From contig JANNCV010000001.1 in NCBI GenBank assembly GCA_031386985.1, forward strand, positions 1 through 64,000: a stretch of 64,000 nt of DNA, given 5' to 3'. Shown here piece after piece: positions 7,109 through 16,457 of the stretch. How positions within the stretch are numbered: the first letter of the stretch is position 1; every line of letters begins with the position of its first letter. The notes under the pieces are model-generated. The model was not told the origin of the DNA, made no database searches, and saw only the letters and a program-made list of their open reading frames with translations. Both the position numbers and the translations under genes were made by a program. The stretch comes from JANJUB01 sp031386985. Lineage in GTDB: Bacteria > Armatimonadota > Fimbriimonadia > Fimbriimonadales > Fimbriimonadaceae.

Positions 7109-9961
7109 ATGAGCAACCTAGTGCGCACATTCGCGGTTACGCCAGGCGCTCACACCCTCGCAACCCTCCTTCAATCGCTCATAAAGCTAGACGAGGAAGC
7201 GCGTTTGACCTCCTTCTCCGGTTCCAGGCTCCGGCAACTTCGAGGATTAGGGGTGGCAGGGGCAAACCTAGATGTTGTTGAGTTTGGAAAAATTGTTGCT
7301 GAAGTTGTAGAAGTGCGCGGCGGCCCCGGCGGGTTCTTGCCCTCGGCCGGCCTTATCGAAGCGGCGATTGAGGAGGCGTGCTCGAACATGACAGAAGGCG
7401 ACCCGCTGTTCAAGGTCGCCGGGCTAGGCGGGGCACACCGGGTTATCGCTAAGAACTGGGACCTACTTAGAACTTTTGGCGTAGACCTAGATTCACTTAC
7501 AGCCGATGAGAAACAGCAAAGTGTCGCCAGAATTTTGGGTGATGCCCAGGCCATGCTTCAGCAACTCGGCCGCCGGTTTAACTCCGAAGCAATGGCGGCT
7601 TGCGCGGAGCTTGAAGCGGAGCCGATTCCGTTTGCCCGCGTCATTTGCGTCGCCGCTTCCGAATTCCGACCCTTAGAGCTAGAGTGGCTGCGCTGGCTCT
7701 CTACTCAAGGAGTTGCGATTGACATTATCGTAGAATCCCACGCGTCTCAGCCTGATTTCTTTTTGGCGTCGGGGCAGACCGCGGCAAAGTTTGAACAGCC
7801 TCGCCCTTTTTTGGCGGGTAACGCCCTTTCAGCGACGCTCTTTTCCAAAGAGCCTTCTGAGCACACCGAGTTTGAAGTGTCCGTATTTGATTGCCCCGAC
7901 GAGCTTTTGGAAAGCGAGTGGGTCTTGAGAAGCGTCGCGGAGCGAGTTTCAAATCAAGACTGGAACGGAGTAGCGATCTTCTGCCGTGGACTGGAGAAAT
8001 ACGGGCCAATCCTAGAAGCAGCGGCGATCCGACTCGGCGTTCCCCTTACTCTTTCCCGGCAAATGCCGCTCCTCTCCACCGCCACCGCGAAAATCATGTT
8101 AGCGATGTTGACCGCCGTTTCCTCCGGCGATGTTCGCGCTCTTGCCGGGTTTCTGCGTTTTGCGCGCACTCCAGATGCCGATCTGGCCGAGGCCCTCAAC
8201 GCCGAGAAGCTTATCACGGAGGCGTGCCGTGCCGCCGTTTCCGAGCCGGACCCCTGGGCAACGGTTTCTGCCTGGCTCAACACCCAGGAGACTCCTATTC
8301 CGTGGCTTAGGGCATTGCTCGATTGGCGGGCGGAGTACAGTGCGGCGACCAATCTTGCATCTTGGAGGGAACGCCTTATTGAGCTCGCCCGTAATGAGGC
8401 AATTCATGCGATTCTCGCGAGCGATGCCAATGACTCTCGCGAAGGAAATGCAGTAACCGCCCTCCTGAGAACCCTCGCCCAAACTGCCTCAATTGATCGC
8501 TTACGCTCTCGTCGCGAACTCAGCTTGTCTGGGTTTGTCTCAGCCTGTCGTCGCTTGTGGAAAGAAGGTAGCGTCAACATCGAGGGCATACCGGGAGGCG
8601 TAACCGTCGTCAGTTCAGCGGAAGCCATTGGCTTAGTGGATCATCTGTATGTTATGGGCACCGTGGAGGGGGTCTTCCCTCGCCGCCGCCAAGAGGACCC
8701 TCTTTTTAGCGACGCGGACCTGACTCAAATCACGGGTTCTGATCCGCTTCCGAATAGCTTTGACCGAGCCCGGTTTGAGCGGGAAGAATTTTACCGGGCC
8801 TGCTGTTCAGCGACAGCGGGGCTGACCTTTACTTACCCAAGATCAGAGGGCGAGCAAGGCAGCGTTTCGGCCTTTTATCTGGAAGAAGTGTTCAAGGCGG
8901 TCGGAAAAAACAAGGATTCCATCCGCCGAATATCTCCACGCGATCTCTTTCCAAAGGAACCGATTCTTGAGGCTGATCTCGAATTGCAGCAAGCTTTTAT
9001 CGAAACGACCAAGCCAATGCCTATCGAAATCTCCGGGGCGGCACAGACCATCATCCGATCTGACCCCGAGATTCCTATGGGAGTTCAAGAGCTCAATCGA
9101 GCCCTGGTTTGCCCCTTCCGATGGTTCGCCAAGGATGGATTGAACCTCCAGCCGAAGCGCGATCTCTTCCGATGGAGCCGCCTCATGAAAATCCCCGCGG
9201 AGGTAAACCTCGTGGGAATTTCTGACGCTGAAACCGCCCGTAATGTGCTCAATGACGCCGCTGAGATGAAGCTTTCTGAGCTTTACGGGGAGGCAACCTC
9301 TCACGATTTGAGCTTGATGCGAGCGGGAGTGAAGCGCCTGATCGCCGAATGGACAGAGCGCGAATTCGTCGCTCGCGAAGCTTGGGGTACCGCTGAGAAT
9401 ATTTCTCGGGATTCCACCTCTGGTCGAGCGCCCTTCCGATCAAAAATCAAACTCCCGAACGGACGCTTTATTGAACTCAGGTTTGATGCGCCCCTCGTGT
9501 CGCAGCGAGGCACCTTCGACGTTGCCCACCTCTACATGAGTCGCGACCCAATCGAGCAATCAAAGCATAAAGGTCCCGAAGCGCCCGCCTGGAGTTTTGC
9601 CGAGCAAGACTCACTTAAGATTTTGGCACTGCTTCTCATGCGATCCGATCGGACTCGGGGAACAGCGGTAGAAATTGATCATCGCGATGGTCGCAGATTT
9701 GTCCATTTCCCGCCGGCGGGGTTGCCGGCCCGGCGGATAGAGAACGTGATTCCCCATGCATTGGAATCCAAACAGGACCTGCTCAACGAGTTCACGGTCA
9801 AGCTACAGGAAGCAGTCGCTATCCTGACGGAACCTACGATCACGCCCAAACCCGGACAGGCGTGTGATTTCTGCGATTTTGGCGAGCTTTGCCGAAGGCA
9901 CATTCAGTTTCCGGAGGATTCCGGCGATCCATTTGAATCAAGCGAGGCCAGCATTGTCTAA
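7109..9961 (+). CDS. addB: AddB-like subunit, nuclease and ATPase motifs degenerate
   Basis: This 950-aa protein has the layout of AddB of the AddAB double-strand-break resection complex: an inactive helicase-like body and a C-terminal PD-(D/E)XK-type region with an Fe-S staple. Four staple cysteines are recognisable: VCPFRWFAKDGL near 675, then CDFCDFGELC near 920-930. The N-terminal Walker A position is lost (VTPGAHTLATLL). The nuclease core that normally reads GRIDR...DYK is replaced by LRFDAPL...FDVAHLYM with no catalytic lysine, and the expected histidine motif reads NVLNDAAE. The gene overlaps the following helicase by 8 nt. Family assignment is good; loss of activity is inferred. Confidence 0.8.
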   Translation: MSNLVRTFAVTPGAHTLATLLQSLIKLDEEARLTSFSGSRLRQLRGLGVAGANLDVVEFGKIVAEVVEVRGGPGGFLPSAGLIEAAIEEACSNMTEGDPLFKVAGLGGAHRVIAKNWDLLRTFGVDLDSLTADEKQQSVARILGDAQAMLQQLGRRFNSEAMAACAELEAEPIPFARVICVAASEFRPLELEWLRWLSTQGVAIDIIVESHASQPDFFLASGQTAAKFEQPRPFLAGNALSATLFSKEPSEHTEFEVSVFDCPDELLESEWVLRSVAERVSNQDWNGVAIFCRGLEKYGPILEAAAIRLGVPLTLSRQMPLLSTATAKIMLAMLTAVSSGDVRALAGFLRFARTPDADLAEALNAEKLITEACRAAVSEPDPWATVSAWLNTQETPIPWLRALLDWRAEYSAATNLASWRERLIELARNEAIHAILASDANDSREGNAVTALLRTLAQTASIDRLRSRRELSLSGFVSACRRLWKEGSVNIEGIPGGVTVVSSAEAIGLVDHLYVMGTVEGVFPRRRQEDPLFSDADLTQITGSDPLPNSFDRARFEREEFYRACCSATAGLTFTYPRSEGEQGSVSAFYLEEVFKAVGKNKDSIRRISPRDLFPKEPILEADLELQQAFIETTKPMPIEISGAAQTIIRSDPEIPMGVQELNRALVCPFRWFAKDGLNLQPKRDLFRWSRLMKIPAEVNLVGISDAETARNVLNDAAEMKLSELYGEATSHDLSLMRAGVKRLIAEWTEREFVAREAWGTAENISRDSTSGRAPFRSKIKLPNGRFIELRFDAPLVSQRGTFDVAHLYMSRDPIEQSKHKGPEAPAWSFAEQDSLKILALLLMRSDRTRGTAVEIDHRDGRRFVHFPPAGLPARRIENVIPHALESKQDLLNEFTVKLQEAVAILTEPTITPKPGQACDFCDFGELCRRHIQFPEDSGDPFESSEASIV

Positions 9962-12236
9962 AGTAAATGAGTTTGCCTTAACGCCAGAGCAAATAATCGC
10001 CGTCGGTTGCGACCGAGAGCAGTTTGTGGTTGCCGCTTCTGCTGGTACGGGCAAAACGCGAGTGCTCGTTGAGCGCTACATGAGGCTCGCCCTCAGCGAA
10101 TCACCGATTCGGCCAGATCAGATCCTCGCAATAACGTTTACCCGTAAAGCCGCCGCCGAGATGAAGCGGCGCATCGTGGATCAGCTCAACGCTAACGGAA
10201 GGCCCGATCTTGCCCAAATCGCCGAAACAGGGCCGATCCAGACGATTCACGGGTTTTGCCAGCGAATGCTTGTGGAAAACTGCCTCGCCGCTGGCCTGGA
10301 CCCGGATTTTGGCATCGCAAACACCGCTCAATCGGCAAGTTGGAAGGTCGCCTCAATCCGAACCGCGATTTCGGAATCGTATGAGGAATTCCCCGAAGTC
10401 GAATTTGTTCTCAAACATAGCGCCGGGAAGTACAAACGACAGTCCACCGGATCGCCCTATCACTATGTTGAGGACAACATTAGGACTTTGCTCGAAGGTA
10501 TGCGAGGTTCCGGAATAACGCCTAGCGAGATCGGCCAGAATCACGCTTCGGTTGAGGGATTGGTCGGCCGCTATCAGTCTGAAATCCTGAGGGAGCTGAC
10601 TTTGGAATCGCCACAAGGGGAAGCGAGCACCGGCTTCTTCGAGTCCCTCCAATCCATCAAGCCGCGCCCTGCTTTCGTAAGCGGCACCGAGGCGTACGAC
10701 CACACGGGTGCTGAGCTTACGGTGGGACTTGTTCAGTTGGCCCTTAGAGCTTGGGCGCTTTATGAGCGAAAACTCCTCAGCGAGAATATGCTTGATTTCA
10801 CCTTGCTCGAAACGAAAGCGATTGAGCTCCTGGAAGACCCCGAAACGCAAGCTCGCATCCGAAGCCAATATCGCGTCGCGATGGTGGATGAAGCTCAGGA
10901 CTTGAATCCGCTTCAATATCGCCTTCTCGAACTCATGAAGATTGAACAGCGGATGCTTATCGGCGATAGCCAGCAGTCAATTTATGGCTTTAGGCAAGCC
11001 GATGTACGGCTGTTTCGTGAAGCCGAGCTAGCCGACCCCCTCCGATTGACCATGAACAAGCGCACCGATGCCCCGATATTGCGCTATGTTGACCTAGTTT
11101 TCAAGCGCCTTTGGAGCGATCGCTATTTGCCGATGGCTCCGGCTTTGCAACCTAACATGGCTAACGGTGATGACCCCTTTGAGGAGCCGGAGATAACGTG
11201 CCAGGGGGTTGAACTGTGGCCGAGCGAGGAAGTAGACCCGCACTATGCCGTGGCGAACCAGATCAAAGCCCTTGTTAAAGAAGGCACCCGATTACGCGAC
11301 ATAACCGTTCTCGTGCGCACGCGCCACTATGGTTCAGCGCTCGGTCGCGCGCTCTCTCAATTGGGATTAGCTGCGCGCTTGGTCGGAATTAGCCAGGAGT
11401 ATTACACGCGCTTGGAAGTTCGCGATGTTGCGAATGCCCTCCAAGCGCTCGTTGATCCGACCGATGATTTTGCCCTTGTGTGTCTGTTGAGGAGCCCGTT
11501 TGTTGGTCTCTCGTTCAATGCAATAACCTTGCTTTCACAAGAACAGCCGATCCTGCCCCACCTAGATCAGCTTAGTGATTTGGACGAAGGAGATCAAGCC
11601 AAGGTCAGGGCCTTTTTGGATTGGTTTGAAGAGATGCAGCGTCTCGTCTTCCGTCTCACCGCAAGTGAAACTCTGGCACACTTATTCCAGAAGACGTCGT
11701 ACCTAGCCAAGCTTGCCACGCTCCCCAAAGGTGACCAGTTGATCGCAAATGTTAGAAAGCTTCAGTTACTCGCATGCGCGGCTGAAGAAATCGGTCCGGC
11801 TGAGTTCGCTGAACAAATTAGGGAAATCCAGGTTATGCGTCACGATGAAGAAAATGCCAACCTCGAAGACGACTTGAGCGATGCGCTGAGAATTATGACG
11901 GTCCACCAATCCAAGGGATTGGAATTCGATGTGGTCATCGTTCCCGAAACCACTGCCCCTCCCCGGAAGAAAACTTTCGAGGTCATTTTTGACCCCAGGA
12001 TCGGCCTCGCTGGTGCGAATGCTGAGGGTAATAGTCGCTACGTAAAGTGGCTTGTGGAGCGCCGAAACAAGTTGGAGGAGGACGAGGGGTGGCGCCTCAT
12101 GTACGTTGCCCTTACTCGCGCTAAGACTCGACTTTGCGTAGTCGTTGACGTGAAATCTCCCGCTTCCTACGCCTATGCGTTGGCCAAGGCTGGCGGCTAT
12201 CCCAAGTCAGTTCTTGGCGGAATTGTCGTTCGATAA
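9954..12236 (+). CDS. addA: AddA/UvrD-like superfamily 1 helicase, no nuclease domain
   Basis: This 760-aa SF1A DNA helicase has Walker A near 27-36 (ASAGTGKTRVL), the DEAQD box (VDEAQDLNPLQ), motif III (QSIYGFRQADV), motif V (TVHQSKGLEFDVVIV) and motif VI (RLMYVALTRAKTRL). The protein stops about 30 residues after motif VI, whereas AddA and RecB (about 1,200 aa) continue into a nuclease domain. The TTG start at 9954 is chosen: it overlaps the addB stop, has GCGAGG 7 nt upstream, and begins at the conserved NEFALTPEQ. It probably works with the preceding AddB-like protein. Its 3' end overlaps the convergent nadB by 30 bp. Confidence 0.85.
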   Translation: MSKVNEFALTPEQIIAVGCDREQFVVAASAGTGKTRVLVERYMRLALSESPIRPDQILAITFTRKAAAEMKRRIVDQLNANGRPDLAQIAETGPIQTIHGFCQRMLVENCLAAGLDPDFGIANTAQSASWKVASIRTAISESYEEFPEVEFVLKHSAGKYKRQSTGSPYHYVEDNIRTLLEGMRGSGITPSEIGQNHASVEGLVGRYQSEILRELTLESPQGEASTGFFESLQSIKPRPAFVSGTEAYDHTGAELTVGLVQLALRAWALYERKLLSENMLDFTLLETKAIELLEDPETQARIRSQYRVAMVDEAQDLNPLQYRLLELMKIEQRMLIGDSQQSIYGFRQADVRLFREAELADPLRLTMNKRTDAPILRYVDLVFKRLWSDRYLPMAPALQPNMANGDDPFEEPEITCQGVELWPSEEVDPHYAVANQIKALVKEGTRLRDITVLVRTRHYGSALGRALSQLGLAARLVGISQEYYTRLEVRDVANALQALVDPTDDFALVCLLRSPFVGLSFNAITLLSQEQPILPHLDQLSDLDEGDQAKVRAFLDWFEEMQRLVFRLTASETLAHLFQKTSYLAKLATLPKGDQLIANVRKLQLLACAAEEIGPAEFAEQIREIQVMRHDEENANLEDDLSDALRIMTVHQSKGLEFDVVIVPETTAPPRKKTFEVIFDPRIGLAGANAEGNSRYVKWLVERRNKLEEDEGWRLMYVALTRAKTRLCVVVDVKSPASYAYALAKAGGYPKSVLGGIVVR

Positions 12237-13730
12237 GAGGTCTGAGTTGTAGTGCAGACCGACGTTCTTGCTTCGAGTTTTCGCTCCGCGCACCGTATGG
12301 CGGGCGGTGACCAGTAAATTCCAAGTCTCCCGAGAGTAACGCGAAAATGACCCAGTTTTAGCAGCACGAAAGTCATTTTCGAGCGAATCAACCATTAGGG
12401 CCATGGACTCCAATCCGGCATTCGTTCGAACGATTCCAACCTCCTCCGTCATCCAGTGTTGCAGGGCCTTACGGATTCGCACCGCATCCGCTTCCAGAAT
12501 GCTCGGCGGGGTTTCTTCGGACAAGATGCCCGAAGAACCCATGGGCGGGAAATCCAGGGCACGGTTTGCCGCTGCTCGCGCAAAAACGAGAGCCTCCAGC
12601 AGGCTGTTGCTCGCCAGGCGGTTTGCCCCGTGAACTCCAGTTGAGGCGACCTCCCCCGCCGCCAACAAGCCCGGAATTGAGGTTTGACCGTTAATATCTG
12701 TTACCACTCCGCCGCAAGAATAGTGCTGAGCTGGAACGACTGGAATCCAATCTCGGGTGACATCAATGCCTACGCCCAATAATCTCGATTGAATCGTAGG
12801 GAACTCTGCCTCGATCAAATGAGGGTCAAGATGAGCCATATCTAGATACACGCACCAAGTGCTAAGTTTCTTCATCTCCGCTTCTATTGCTCTAGCCACC
12901 ACGTCCCGGGGCGCGAGTTCCAAGCGCTCATCGTAGTCACCCATGAAACGCCTCCCCAGATGATTTCGAAGCGTTCCGCCCGCTCCGCGAACCGCTTCAG
13001 TTACAAGAAAACTTCGCATTTGTGAATGATAGAGGGTCGTCGGATGGAACTGCATGAACTCCATGTTCTCAATCTCTGCCCCAGCAGCGTCAGCCAAACC
13101 GATGCCATCGCCCGTAGCAACATCGGGGTTTGTTGTGTGAAGATAAACTTTCCCGCATCCGCCCGTCGCGAGCATAGTTGCATCAGCCAAGTAAGTTCGT
13201 TCGCCCAACCCATCAATCCAGGCGTTTGCGCCGCGGCAATGGCCTTGGGATACGAGCAAGTGGGTCACAAAAGCATGCTCTACAACCTGAATTCGTGGAT
13301 TTTTTCTAACCTGTGAAACGACGGCTCGTTCCACCTCCCAGCCTGTTTTGTCAAGGTGATGAACAATCCGGTGCCGGCTGTGCCCGCCTTCCCTACCCAA
13401 CGAGAAGTCGCCGTCATCCGCCAGGTCAAATCTTGCCCCCAACGAAGCGAGCCACTCAATCGCATCGGGGGCTTGAGTTACCAAAAACCGAACCGCCGCG
13501 GGATCGCAGAGCCCATCTCCGGCAATGAGCGTATCCTCCTCGTGCATCTTCCATGAATCGGCCTCGCCAACGGCCGCCGCGATCCCACCTTGAGCGTAGC
13601 TGGTGTTAGCATCTGTGACTTGGGCTTTGGTGAGGATCGTAACGTTGCCGTTCTTGCTGGCTTCAAGGGCGAAAGTGAGCCCGGCCAAACCGCTCCCAAT
13701 TACCAGATACCGCGAATGCAACTCAGCCAT
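12207..13730 (-). CDS. nadB: L-aspartate oxidase
   Basis: This 507-aa FAD enzyme oxidises L-aspartate to iminoaspartate, the first step of de novo NAD synthesis. The FAD dinucleotide motif is at the N-terminus (VIGSGLAGLTFALEA), followed by TSYAQGGIAAA. Active-site family blocks include MEFMQFHPTTLY and RGAGGTLRNHLGRRFM, and the FAD-binding C-terminal stretch GVHGANRLASNSLLEALVFA is present. The ATG at 13730 is preferred to one 10 codons upstream because it matches the family start and follows an AATACT box by 6 nt. nadA and nadC are not in the window. An inverted repeat overlaps its promoter. Confidence 0.96.
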   Translation of the reverse strand: MAELHSRYLVIGSGLAGLTFALEASKNGNVTILTKAQVTDANTSYAQGGIAAAVGEADSWKMHEEDTLIAGDGLCDPAAVRFLVTQAPDAIEWLASLGARFDLADDGDFSLGREGGHSRHRIVHHLDKTGWEVERAVVSQVRKNPRIQVVEHAFVTHLLVSQGHCRGANAWIDGLGERTYLADATMLATGGCGKVYLHTTNPDVATGDGIGLADAAGAEIENMEFMQFHPTTLYHSQMRSFLVTEAVRGAGGTLRNHLGRRFMGDYDERLELAPRDVVARAIEAEMKKLSTWCVYLDMAHLDPHLIEAEFPTIQSRLLGVGIDVTRDWIPVVPAQHYSCGGVVTDINGQTSIPGLLAAGEVASTGVHGANRLASNSLLEALVFARAAANRALDFPPMGSSGILSEETPPSILEADAVRIRKALQHWMTEEVGIVRTNAGLESMALMVDSLENDFRAAKTGSFSRYSRETWNLLVTARHTVRGAKTRSKNVGLHYNSDLLSNDNSAKN

Positions 13731-13757
13731 GGTGTCAGTATTCCCGTTTGGCGGGAA
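13731..13757 (-). promoter_or_regulatory. nadB promoter with possible operator palindrome
   Basis: TTCCCG and CGGGAA form a 6-bp inverted repeat around TTTGG (13741-13757). It overlaps the minus-strand -10-like AATACT (13742-13737), which lies 6 nt before the nadB ATG. A repressor bound here would block nadB. NAD genes are commonly repressed by NiaR, NrtR or NadQ, but this site matches none by eye. Confidence 0.4.
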
Positions 13758-13866
13758 CAAAAACCAGACCTGCCAAGTTCACAACGAAATGCGATATGCG
13801 ACGAGCAAAGCAAAGCAAATCCCCCTGCGCCGCTTTTCATACTTTGTTCGTCTATTGAAACAGAGC

Positions 13867-14238
13867 ATGACTTATCTGCTTGTAACCAAGGATCCTTTCA
13901 CCGAAGATAGCTTTCTCTCGCCAGAAGCGTTCCTTCCCACGGATCGTTTGATGGTGTTTAATGAGTGGGAAGAAGCCCTCGAATCGGCGGAGGGGGCAGA
14001 TCTGATGTTTGTGGACATCGTCGCCACCCTTGATGAACCCAACAAGATCGGAGGTTATGAGCGATTCGCTCACGCGAAGATGGAGCACCCCGTAGCAGCG
14101 GAGGTCCCGCTCGTCGTCGTTGCCGTCCCCGCAGACTACGAACTTGATTTCATGGTTGGCTTTCCGGATTTCGTATTTGCGCAAGTGGCGCATCCCATCA
14201 CAACGAAAATTTTCAGACGGGCTTCGACCTGGATCTAG
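13867..14238 (+). CDS. Response-regulator-receiver-like protein, uncharacterised
   Basis: This 123-aa protein has alternating strands and helices suggestive of a degenerate CheY-like receiver: MTYLLVTKDPF at the start, DLMFVDIVATLDE in the phosphoacceptor-strand position (Asp followed by hydrophobics), and VPLVVVAVPADYE where the Thr/Ser strand usually lies. A C-terminal PITTKIFRR could stand for the conserved Lys strand. No output domain follows. The start at 13867 is chosen because upstream sequence in the same frame is not protein-like. It is convergent with, and overlaps by 26 bp, the amidotransferase gene. The receiver assignment is tentative. Confidence 0.55.
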   Translation: MTYLLVTKDPFTEDSFLSPEAFLPTDRLMVFNEWEEALESAEGADLMFVDIVATLDEPNKIGGYERFAHAKMEHPVAAEVPLVVVAVPADYELDFMVGFPDFVFAQVAHPITTKIFRRASTWI

Positions 14239-14926
14239 CGTATTCGCTCGCAGCTTTTATGAAGGCTGAGAAAAGAGCTTGACTATCTGATTTGTCAAGG
14301 CTCCTTTCCGGGTGCCACTGAACTCCTATCATCCAGGGGAAAGTTGTGCTTTCGAGCCCCTCGACAATCCCGTCGGTGTTCTTGGCCGCGATTCTCAAAT
14401 CACTTCCGAGGCGCCCGACCGCCTGATGGTGCCAGCTTTGACCTTGGGCTCGACTCCCGATGAGCTCCCCTAGGAAGGATTCAGGCTCGATTTCATAAGA
14501 CTGCAACGTTCCCGGTATATCCAGATCGTGGCCCACGACGTCGGGTAAGTGCTGAATCAAAGAGCCGCCGTGCAGGACATTGATAAACTGGCACCCATAA
14601 CATATCCCAAGCACGGGCATGGCCGGATTAATCGCTTGAAAAAGTCGTTTTTCAAGGCCAAACCTGGCCGGATCAACCGTTACAACTGACGGATGATTTA
14701 CTTCGTCAAACTCACCCGCATCAATATCGGGTCCGCCCGGAATGAGAAGCCCATCGAGAATTTGGCTAAGGGCGCTTGCGTCGGCTTGGGGAGGAATTAT
14801 CACCGGTGAGCCTCCAGCATCTTCAATTGCCTGACAGTAGTTCCAGTTAAGCTGCACCCGACCGCCGGTCCGACTGTTTTCTGGTTCCCGTTCTACATGC
14901 CCAGTGATCCCAATTATTGGCTTCAT
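14213..14926 (-). CDS. Class I glutamine amidotransferase, peptidase C26 (PuuD-like)
   Basis: This 237-aa protein has the nucleophile elbow PVLGICYGCQFINVLHGG, with the catalytic cysteine in GICYG, and the C-terminal catalytic pair motif GVQWHPERS. These fit the gamma-glutamyl hydrolase (C26) family, whose PuuD members cleave gamma-glutamyl-GABA. The N-terminal PIIGITGHVE and LLIPGGPDID are typical. The start codon overlaps the stop of the upstream E2 gene as ATGA, indicating translational coupling. Why it should pair with a dihydrolipoamide acyltransferase is unclear. It is not PdxT, which is smaller and has different flanking motifs. Confidence 0.88.
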   Translation of the reverse strand: MKPIIGITGHVEREPENSRTGGRVQLNWNYCQAIEDAGGSPVIIPPQADASALSQILDGLLIPGGPDIDAGEFDEVNHPSVVTVDPARFGLEKRLFQAINPAMPVLGICYGCQFINVLHGGSLIQHLPDVVGHDLDIPGTLQSYEIEPESFLGELIGSRAQGQSWHHQAVGRLGSDLRIAAKNTDGIVEGLESTTFPWMIGVQWHPERSLDKSDSQALFSAFIKAASEYARSRSKPV

Positions 14927-16416
14927 TCTTGAATCAGGGCACCGATGTTCTCAGTGAACTCTTTGATCTTATTTTGGAGATTGGCGGCGCCCACTCCGTT
15001 GATCAGGCGGTGGTCGAACGTAATGCCTTGGTTGGCAGACCGCTGAATCTTGAGCTCGTTGGTATTCTGGGCCAGACCATTGTAGACCTCGCCCAGAAAA
15101 ATCGTCGCGACCGAAGGCGGCACTACTACCGCAACCGCATCGCGAATGCCGTTGTGGGCCATGTTCGTCAAGCTAACCGATATCCCCTCATGAGCCTGAT
15201 CCTTACCACTTCGGGCCATTTCAATTCGTTCTCGCATGGCCCCCGCGAATTCACGCCAACTCATCGTATCGGCCTTGTCAATCGCGGCGATGACCAGTTC
15301 GTCGCCAGGCAGGGCAACGGCGATTCCGAGGTTCACATGATCATAAGTCCGAATCGTCTCATCGCCCTTAAGTGAAGACCTAAATGCCGGAAACTCTTGA
15401 AGCGCCTGGACGCAAGCGTAGGCGAACATCGTAAACGTAGAGGGCTGGAAATCGCCGCCCTTCATTTTGATCACGCCGCGAAGCCGTTCGATTGGTTCCC
15501 AGTTCATCACCACTGTCATAGTTCCGGGAACAACAAGTTGGTTGCCGCGAACAAGTCGAGATGCCAGTAATCGCTGTTTTTGCGGAACAGGCTGCTCGGA
15601 GTAAGCCCCGCCCGCCCCCTCCGATCGAGTCGGCGCGGCAACGGCTGCGATCACCGATCCGGCGAGAAAAGCGTCTATATCATCGGGCATGAGCCGCGAT
15701 CCTCGCGCCGAAATCGTCGAAAGAGCGTCATCGGAAACACCTTTCTCCCGGGCATATGCGCGAGTTCGAGGCGACATAAACTCGTTAGTCAAACCCCCAA
15801 CTGGAGCCGAAGAACTCGCACCAACCGGAGCGACTGCAGCGGCTAAAACCGGGGCAGCGTGCGAAGAAGCGACCATGGCGGCTCCGACGATTTCCATTCG
15901 GCAAACTTCGGCACCAATTGCCAAAACCGTATCAACGGGTGCAAGCCATTCGATCAAAACACCCTCGTAAGGCGATTCGACGTCCATCACGGCTTTATCC
16001 GTTTCCATTTGATAAATGGCTTCGTCGCGCTTAACATGATCCCCTGGCTGCTTCAAGACGGCGACCAAGCGCGCTTCCTGCAGACCCTCTCCGATCTGAG
16101 GGATGGTAACTCCCACGATGTTTGAAGCAGTAGCAGGAGGCGCGACCACAATTGGATCAGAAATTGCAACACCGTCGGTAACATCCATCGTGCCTACCTC
16201 CGCCCCGATGGCAAGAATCGTATCAACCGGGGCAGACCAGGCTACGAGCGTGCCTTCGAAGGGAGATTCGACGTCCATAACCGCCTTGTCGGTCTCCATT
16301 TGATAGATGGGCTCGTCGCGTTTAACATAATCGCCGGGCTGCTTGAGGACAGCAACGAGCCGCGCCTCTTGAAGACCTTCGCCGATTTGGGGGATTCGAA
16401 CAGATTGGATCGCCAT
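14923..16416 (-). CDS. 2-oxoacid dehydrogenase E2 acyltransferase, two lipoyl domains
   Basis: This 497-aa E2 component carries acyl groups on lipoyl-lysine arms and transfers them to CoA. Two nearly identical lipoyl domains are in tandem (about 1-80 and 95-175), each with METDKAVMDVESP holding the lipoylated lysine. A peripheral subunit-binding domain follows near 215-255 (SPRTRAYAREKGV, RGSRLMPDDIDAFL). The catalytic domain ends with the active-site FDHRLINGVGAA. The start at 16416 matches the lipoyl domain start (MAIQSVRIPQIGEG). No E1 or E3 gene is nearby, so the substrate (pyruvate, branched-chain or other 2-oxoacid) is open. It is translationally coupled to the C26 hydrolase gene. Confidence 0.92.
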   Translation of the reverse strand: MAIQSVRIPQIGEGLQEARLVAVLKQPGDYVKRDEPIYQMETDKAVMDVESPFEGTLVAWSAPVDTILAIGAEVGTMDVTDGVAISDPIVVAPPATASNIVGVTIPQIGEGLQEARLVAVLKQPGDHVKRDEAIYQMETDKAVMDVESPYEGVLIEWLAPVDTVLAIGAEVCRMEIVGAAMVASSHAAPVLAAAVAPVGASSSAPVGGLTNEFMSPRTRAYAREKGVSDDALSTISARGSRLMPDDIDAFLAGSVIAAVAAPTRSEGAGGAYSEQPVPQKQRLLASRLVRGNQLVVPGTMTVVMNWEPIERLRGVIKMKGGDFQPSTFTMFAYACVQALQEFPAFRSSLKGDETIRTYDHVNLGIAVALPGDELVIAAIDKADTMSWREFAGAMRERIEMARSGKDQAHEGISVSLTNMAHNGIRDAVAVVVPPSVATIFLGEVYNGLAQNTNELKIQRSANQGITFDHRLINGVGAANLQNKIKEFTENIGALIQE

Positions 16417-16445
16417 TGACCTGGCTAAGAGTTTGGCACAAGCCC

Positions 16446-16451
16446 CATAAT
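16446..16451 (+). promoter_or_regulatory. -10 box of the zinc-ribbon protein gene
   Basis: CATAAT is followed by 6 nt (GAAGGT) and the ATG at 16458. The GAAGG is too near the start to serve as a normal ribosome site, so this too looks leaderless. Confidence 0.45.
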
Positions 16452-16457
16452 GAAGGT

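Noticed and set aside
9864..9953. Longer N-terminus for the AddA-like helicase from an upstream ATG
   Set aside because: It overlaps the conserved C-terminus of addB (the Fe-S cysteine region) in another frame and adds non-family residues; TTG 9954 fits better.
14213..14926. Candidate PdxT partner for PdxS
   Set aside because: It has C26/PuuD motifs (GICYGCQFINVLHGG, WHPERS) and about 237 aa; PdxT is about 190-200 aa with different blocks.
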